This document shows, in pieces, positions 6,439 to 9,760 of a stretch of DNA of 9,760 bases. The notes beneath the pieces were generated by a model. That model made no database searches. It was not told where the DNA came from and worked only from the letters and a program-made list of their open reading frames with translations. Source of the stretch: Veillonella sp. (GTDB lineage: Bacteria > Bacillota > Negativicutes > Veillonellales > Veillonellaceae); NCBI RefSeq assembly GCF_019414865.1, contig NZ_DXLG01000060.1, forward strand, positions 1 through 9,760, given 5' to 3'. The position numbers and the translations under genes were made by a program. Every line of letters begins with the position of its first letter. Positions within the stretch are counted from its first letter, which is position 1.

Positions 6439-7641
6439 TTAGTCTTCTAACATATGCCCCATTTTTTCTTCTTTTGTTTTCAAGTAGCCTGCATTGAATT
6501 TATTGGCTGCAATGATAAGCGGTACACGGCTAGTTACATCGATACCCCAATGTTCTAAACCATGGCGTTTTTCAGGATTATTCGTTAACAAGCGAATACT
6601 CTTAATACCTAAGAAACGAATAATTTGAGCTGCTAAGGAATATTCGCGCATATCTGCAGGGAAACCTAATTGTTCATTAGCCTCTACAGTATCTAAACCT
6701 TGCTCTTGTAAAGCATAGGCTTTAATTTTATTTGTTAAACCAATGCCACGGCCTTCTTGGCGCATATATACTACAACGCCTTTGCCTTCTTTTTCGATGG
6801 CACGTAACGCATGATCTAATTGCTCACCACAATCACAACGTTTAGAACCGAATACATCACCTGTTAAACATTCAGAGTGAATACGTACAAGAACATCGTC
6901 ACAGTTTTGTACATTACCTTTAACGATAGCTAAATGTTCTTTATGATCTAAATCATTTTTAAATACAAAAATATTAAAGTCACCAAATTTAGTAGGTAGT
7001 TTAGAACAAGCACCGAGTTCTACCATATCTTCATGTTGTTTACGATACTCAATAAGTTCTGCTACAGATGCAATTTTAAGATTATGTTCTTTAGCAAATT
7101 GTAATAGATCTGGCAAACGAGCCATATCGCCATCGTCTTTTGTGATTTCACAAATAACAGCAGCCTCTTGTAAGCCTGCTAAGCGACAAAGGTCGATAGA
7201 TGCTTCTGTATGGCCTTGGCGAACTAATACGCCACCCTCTTTATATACTAGAGGGAATACGTGACCAGGACGACGGAAGTCTTCTGGTTTAGCATTAGGA
7301 TCTAATAATTTTTGAATTGTATACGCACGTTCTGCTGGAGATACGCCTGTTGTAGTATCTACATGGTCTACAGTAACAGTGAAAGCTGTTTCATGATTGT
7401 CTGTATTTTTAGCAACCATTGCAGGGATGCCAAGCTTTTCTAAGGCTTCACGACGCATTGGTGTACATACGATACCGCGCGCATATTTAACCATAAAGTT
7501 AATATTTTCTTGTGTAGCAAACTCTGCAGCAATGATAAGATCGCCTTCATTTTCACGGCTTTCATCATCAACGATAATAACAGGTTTACCAGCTTTAAGG
7601 TCTTGTAAGACCTCTTCAATTGAATGTAATTGTTCGCTCAT
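6439..7641 (-). CDS. ribBA: bifunctional 3,4-dihydroxy-2-butanone 4-phosphate synthase / GTP cyclohydrolase II
   Basis: Supplies both branches of riboflavin synthesis: the N-terminal half converts ribulose 5-phosphate to dihydroxybutanone phosphate, and the C-terminal half opens GTP. I choose the ATG at 7641 (400 residues, MSEQLHSIEE) because AAGGAG lies seven bases before it. An upstream in-frame ATG at 7671 lies inside ribE with no ribosome site. RibB motifs: DDESRENEGD (25-34), RPGHVFPL (124-131) and HTEA (144-147). RibA motifs: zinc ligands Cys258, Cys269 and Cys271 in CLTGDVFGSKRCDCG, MRQEGRGIGL (293-302), the DMREYSLAAQ segment, and NNPEK (354-358). Both active sites look intact, so the protein should be fully bifunctional. 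It starts 16 bases after the ribE stop, indicating coupled translation in the operon. Confidence 0.96.
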   Translation of the reverse strand: MSEQLHSIEEVLQDLKAGKPVIIVDDESRENEGDLIIAAEFATQENINFMVKYARGIVCTPMRREALEKLGIPAMVAKNTDNHETAFTVTVDHVDTTTGVSPAERAYTIQKLLDPNAKPEDFRRPGHVFPLVYKEGGVLVRQGHTEASIDLCRLAGLQEAAVICEITKDDGDMARLPDLLQFAKEHNLKIASVAELIEYRKQHEDMVELGACSKLPTKFGDFNIFVFKNDLDHKEHLAIVKGNVQNCDDVLVRIHSECLTGDVFGSKRCDCGEQLDHALRAIEKEGKGVVVYMRQEGRGIGLTNKIKAYALQEQGLDTVEANEQLGFPADMREYSLAAQIIRFLGIKSIRLLTNNPEKRHGLEHWGIDVTSRVPLIIAANKFNAGYLKTKEEKMGHMLED

Positions 7642-7657
7642 AGGAACGCTCCTTACT

Positions 7658-8314
7658 TTATATAAATCCATTCTCTACTAAGAGGGATTGCATAGATTTC
7701 TTAGGTTTCTCTTTGGTAGGTTCACTACCAAGATTCATAAAATGACGAATGTATCGACCAGCGATATCCGTTTCTAAATTGACCTCCGTCCCAATATGGG
7801 CAGAACCTAGAATGGTTTCGCTCAAGGTGTGAGGAATGATCGATACGGAAAAACTGCTGTCCGTTCGTCGCATAATAGTGAGGCTAATACCATCGATAGT
7901 TATAGATCCCTTATAGATAACATAATCCATAACAGATTTTGGAGCCTCTATGGTAAAGATAATGGCATTATCCGTTTGTTCCCGGTTAATGATGCGGCCT
8001 GTACCATCTACGTGACCTGCCACAATATGACCACCAAATCTACCGTTAGCAAGCATAGCTCGCTCTAAATTGAGTGGTTGATGAACTTTCAAATTTGTGA
8101 AAGTAGTCATCTTAATTGATTCAGGCATTACATCGGCTGTAAATACGCCATTACCAATGGTAGTAGCTGTCAAACATACACCGTTAACAGCTACGGAGTC
8201 ACCGATTTTTAAATCGCTAAAAATCTTATCCCCCCGAATTGTAATGGCTAAGGATTTAGGGCCCTTTTTAATGCTTTCTACACGGCCGATTTCTTCAACG
8301 ATTCCCGTGAACAT
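7658..8314 (-). CDS. ribE: riboflavin synthase alpha chain
   Basis: Dismutates two 6,7-dimethyl-8-ribityllumazine molecules into riboflavin and the pyrimidine precursor; it acts as a cytosolic trimer. The chosen start is ATG at 8314 (MFTGIVEE, the near-invariant N-terminus), giving 218 residues, with AAGGAGG seven bases upstream. An in-frame ATG at 8335 would add seven atypical residues. Two tandem lumazine-binding repeats are visible: the first with NGVCLT (44-49) and GHIVAGHVDGTG (95-106), the second with DGISLT (141-146) and SIIPHTL (158-164). The C-terminal tail after about residue 193 (NLGSEPTKEKPKK) is charged and probably flexible. The gene overlaps the end of ribD by 20 bases, so its ribosome site lies inside the ribD coding sequence and translation is probably coupled. 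Confidence 0.96.
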   Translation of the reverse strand: MFTGIVEEIGRVESIKKGPKSLAITIRGDKIFSDLKIGDSVAVNGVCLTATTIGNGVFTADVMPESIKMTTFTNLKVHQPLNLERAMLANGRFGGHIVAGHVDGTGRIINREQTDNAIIFTIEAPKSVMDYVIYKGSITIDGISLTIMRRTDSSFSVSIIPHTLSETILGSAHIGTEVNLETDIAGRYIRHFMNLGSEPTKEKPKKSMQSLLVENGFI

Positions 8315-9509
8315 AAGCGCCCCTCCTTCCTTCACGATACGCTTCGATACGAATGTTATTATCTAATACTTTAGTTTTTGTAAAAGTTAACTGTGGAGAA
8401 GATTCTAAACTTTCAAAGCCACGACCACCTACAGCAGGTGTAGCCTCTGTTCCACCGATTATTGTATTACCAATATAAGTAACTACCTTATCAAAGTTCA
8501 ATGTTTCTACAAATGAACTTATAATGGCAGAGCCACCTTCAACTAATAATGAAGTATAACCAAAATCGCCCAACTTCGTAAGAATATCATCAATAGATAA
8601 TTTCTTAATATCTATGACAATATCTGTGCTTTTACTTTTACGAGTAGACACTGATTCAACAACCGTTACAAGAGCTCCTACTTGTTCTAAAGCCTGTATC
8701 CGTTCTTTAGGACAACCTTTAGATACAAATATATGAACCTTGCGAGTATCTACTTCAAATACACGACTTGTGGTAGGCGTTCTACCAAGACTATCTAGGA
8801 TAATTACATCTGGTTGATGGACTGTAATCGGCTCATCAAGAATATTTCTATCCAATATAGCATCTGCTAATTCATCATCACTGAGACGACAGTTTAGCTG
8901 TGGATTATCTGCTAAGATTGTACCAATACCAACGAGCATAGCATCATGAGTAGCACGTAGTACATGTCCATCACGACGGGAGGATTCATTAGTAATCCAT
9001 TGAGATTGGCCTGTAAACGTGGCAATCTTACCATCAAGGGACATAGCACTCTTAATAGTTACAAAAGGTTTTCCCGTCTGTATATAGGTAAAGAAATGCT
9101 CATTAAGCTCAGCACATTCATCACTACAAACAGGAACGACAACTTCAATTCCCGCTTCTTTAAGAAGCTCAATACCTTTACCAGCAACAAGTGGATTAGG
9201 ATCTGTACTGCCGATGACTACCTTAGCTATACCTGCTTCTATGATACGAAGTGCACAAGGTGGTGTTTTACCATAATGAGAACAAGGCTCTAATGTCACA
9301 TATAAAGTGGCACCTTTAGCATTATCACCCGCTTGATTCAGTGCATGCACCTCGGCATGAGCCGTACCAGCTTTGTGATGATAGCCTTCACCGATTATTG
9401 TATTGTCTTTTACCACTACAGCACCCACCAAAGGATTTGGTGAAGTATGTCCTGTGGCTAATTTTGCCAGTGCAATGGCGCGTTTCATATAAGCTACGTC
9501 ATCCACCAT
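8295..9509 (-). CDS. ribD: bifunctional diaminohydroxyphosphoribosylaminopyrimidine deaminase / 5-amino-6-(5-phosphoribosylamino)uracil reductase
   Basis: Performs the second and third steps after GTP opening: deamination of the pyrimidine amine, then NADPH-dependent reduction of the ribosyl chain. Deaminase domain (about 1-145): HAEVHAL with His51 and Glu53, and PCSHYGKTPPC with zinc ligands Cys76 and Cys85. Reductase domain (about 147-395): KPFVTIKSAMSLDGKIA, the WITNESSRRDGHVLRA segment, GIGTILADNPQL (194-205) and LLVEGGSAI (321-329). At 404 residues it is longer than the usual 360-370, largely because of an acidic extra segment at about 209-231 in the reductase domain. Its SD, GAGGTG, follows the riboswitch terminator by only a base or two. 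It is the first gene of the operon and overlaps ribE by 20 bases. Confidence 0.96.
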   Translation of the reverse strand: MVDDVAYMKRAIALAKLATGHTSPNPLVGAVVVKDNTIIGEGYHHKAGTAHAEVHALNQAGDNAKGATLYVTLEPCSHYGKTPPCALRIIEAGIAKVVIGSTDPNPLVAGKGIELLKEAGIEVVVPVCSDECAELNEHFFTYIQTGKPFVTIKSAMSLDGKIATFTGQSQWITNESSRRDGHVLRATHDAMLVGIGTILADNPQLNCRLSDDELADAILDRNILDEPITVHQPDVIILDSLGRTPTTSRVFEVDTRKVHIFVSKGCPKERIQALEQVGALVTVVESVSTRKSKSTDIVIDIKKLSIDDILTKLGDFGYTSLLVEGGSAIISSFVETLNFDKVVTYIGNTIIGGTEATPAVGGRGFESLESSPQLTFTKTKVLDNNIRIEAYREGRRGAYVHGNR

Positions 9510-9517
9510 ATCACCTC

Positions 9518-9547
9518 AATAAAAAAAGGACTATATACATAGTCCTT
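9518..9547 (-). terminator. FMN riboswitch expression-platform terminator
   Basis: On the minus strand AAGGACTAT and ATAGTCCTT form a perfect 9-bp stem around GTAT, running into a long T run. It lies between the FMN aptamer and the ribD ribosome site, the usual position for transcriptional attenuation when FMN is bound. Confidence 0.9.
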
Positions 9548-9561
9548 GGGTAATCATAATT

Positions 9562-9578
9562 GCGCACAACAAATGCGC
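9562..9578 (-). other. linker hairpin between aptamer and terminator
   Basis: On the minus strand GCGCA and TGCGC pair around a 7-base loop. The hairpin sits between the aptamer P1 stem and the terminator. It may position the two modules or take part in the alternative fold; the role is inferred. Confidence 0.45.
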
Positions 9579-9581
9579 CTC

Positions 9582-9689
9582 GTCTTTTCTCATCCAGACT
9601 GTACTGTCGGTATCGGAATTGCACCGATTCATACCCATAAGGTTCGCGGACTATACCGCCGGTAAGGAATTTCACCTGTCCCCAAAGAC
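9582..9689 (-). promoter_or_regulatory. FMN riboswitch aptamer (RFN element)
   Basis: The minus strand contains the conserved RFN blocks in order: GGGGACAGGTGAAATTCC, ACCGGCGGT, AGTCCGCGA, GAATCGGTGCAATTCCGA, TACCGACAGT and AGTCTGGATGAGA. The outer P1 stem is GTCTTT (9684-9689) with AAAGAC (9582-9587). FMN binding is expected to favour the terminator at 9518-9547 and so lower expression of ribD-ribE-ribBA-ribH, giving end-product feedback. Confidence 0.97.
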
Positions 9690-9712
9690 TTATCTATTTT
9701 CTTTATGAATTA

Positions 9713-9741
9713 ATAGTAACACTTTTATTAGGGTTATGCAA
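9713..9741 (-). promoter_or_regulatory. riboflavin operon promoter
   Basis: Minus strand TTGCAT (9736-9741), 17 bases, TACTAT (9713-9718). The predicted start near 9706 places the aptamer about 17 nt into the transcript. Hexamers match 4/6 and 5/6, with ideal spacing. A 6-bp palindrome (9744-9749 / 9754-9759) lies just upstream of the -35. Confidence 0.6.
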
Positions 9742-9760
9742 GAAGTATAGATTTATACTG

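Noticed and set aside
7642..7671. Longer ribBA start at 7671 adding MDLYKVRSVP
   Set aside because: It lies inside the ribE end, has no ribosome site, and the added residues do not resemble the family N-terminus; ATG at 7641 has AAGGAG at good spacing.
8315..8335. Longer ribE start at 8335
   Set aside because: The invariant MFTGIVEE begins at 8314 with AAGGAGG directly upstream; the extra seven residues encode that ribosome site.
8964..9293. Plus-strand open frame of 109 codons inside ribD
   Set aside because: Antisense to a highly conserved enzyme, with no ribosome site and no recognisable protein features. The same applies to the other plus-strand frames, such as those at 7397-7681, 8097-8366, 5912-6187 and 4972-5214.
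1..9760. A wholly undescribed system, mobile element or defence island
   Set aside because: All nine genes belong to known housekeeping families in familiar operon orders; no repeats, integrase, transposase or atypical composition was seen.

Overview
The window is an AT-rich stretch of a bacterial chromosome in which every convincing gene lies on the minus strand, so transcription runs from high to low coordinates. The gene set is: a Bacillus-type riboflavin operon behind an FMN riboswitch, Hsp33, and a methylthioadenosine/S-adenosylhomocysteine (MTA/SAH) recycling cluster with a short archaeal/Thermotoga-like AhcY. Together with the codon bias and strong AGGAGG ribosome binding sites, this suggests a low-GC Firmicute. 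A Negativicute such as Veillonella is my best guess from memory of similar proteins; it is not proven by the sequence.

Layout in the direction of transcription. (1) 9760-5858: a candidate promoter, an FMN riboswitch aptamer, a linker hairpin and an intrinsic terminator precede ribD-ribE-ribBA-ribH, and a terminator closes the operon. These four genes encode the complete set of dedicated riboflavin enzymes apart from the phosphatase step, starting from GTP and ribulose 5-phosphate. (2) 5816-4773: hslO (Hsp33, redox-activated holdase) has its own good extended -10 promoter, with a LexA-like half-palindrome just upstream, and its own terminator. (3) 4725-1: mtnP-mtnA, then ahcY and mtaD behind weaker candidate promoters. 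mtaD is cut by the left edge close to its expected C-terminus.

The most interesting reading concerns region 3. mtaD encodes an MTA/SAH deaminase. The adjacent AhcY carries His-x-Glu-x-Lys at the purine-binding loop instead of the usual His-x-Thr-x-Glu/Gln. The MtnP homologue has Asn and Ala at the positions where MTA phosphorylases have the two Asp residues that read the adenine amino group. All three point to metabolism through 6-oxopurines: MTA to methylthioinosine (MTI), then hypoxanthine plus methylthioribose 1-phosphate (MTR-1-P); and SAH to S-inosylhomocysteine (SIH), then inosine plus homocysteine. Such a route is known from methanogens, and MTI phosphorolysis from Pseudomonas. Its presence here is inferred from residues and gene context. 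MtnA follows for MTR-1-P, but no later methionine-salvage gene is in the window.

I see no mobile elements, CRISPR arrays, tRNA or rRNA genes, and no wholly undescribed system. All intergenic stretches are shorter than 300 bases and are described below.
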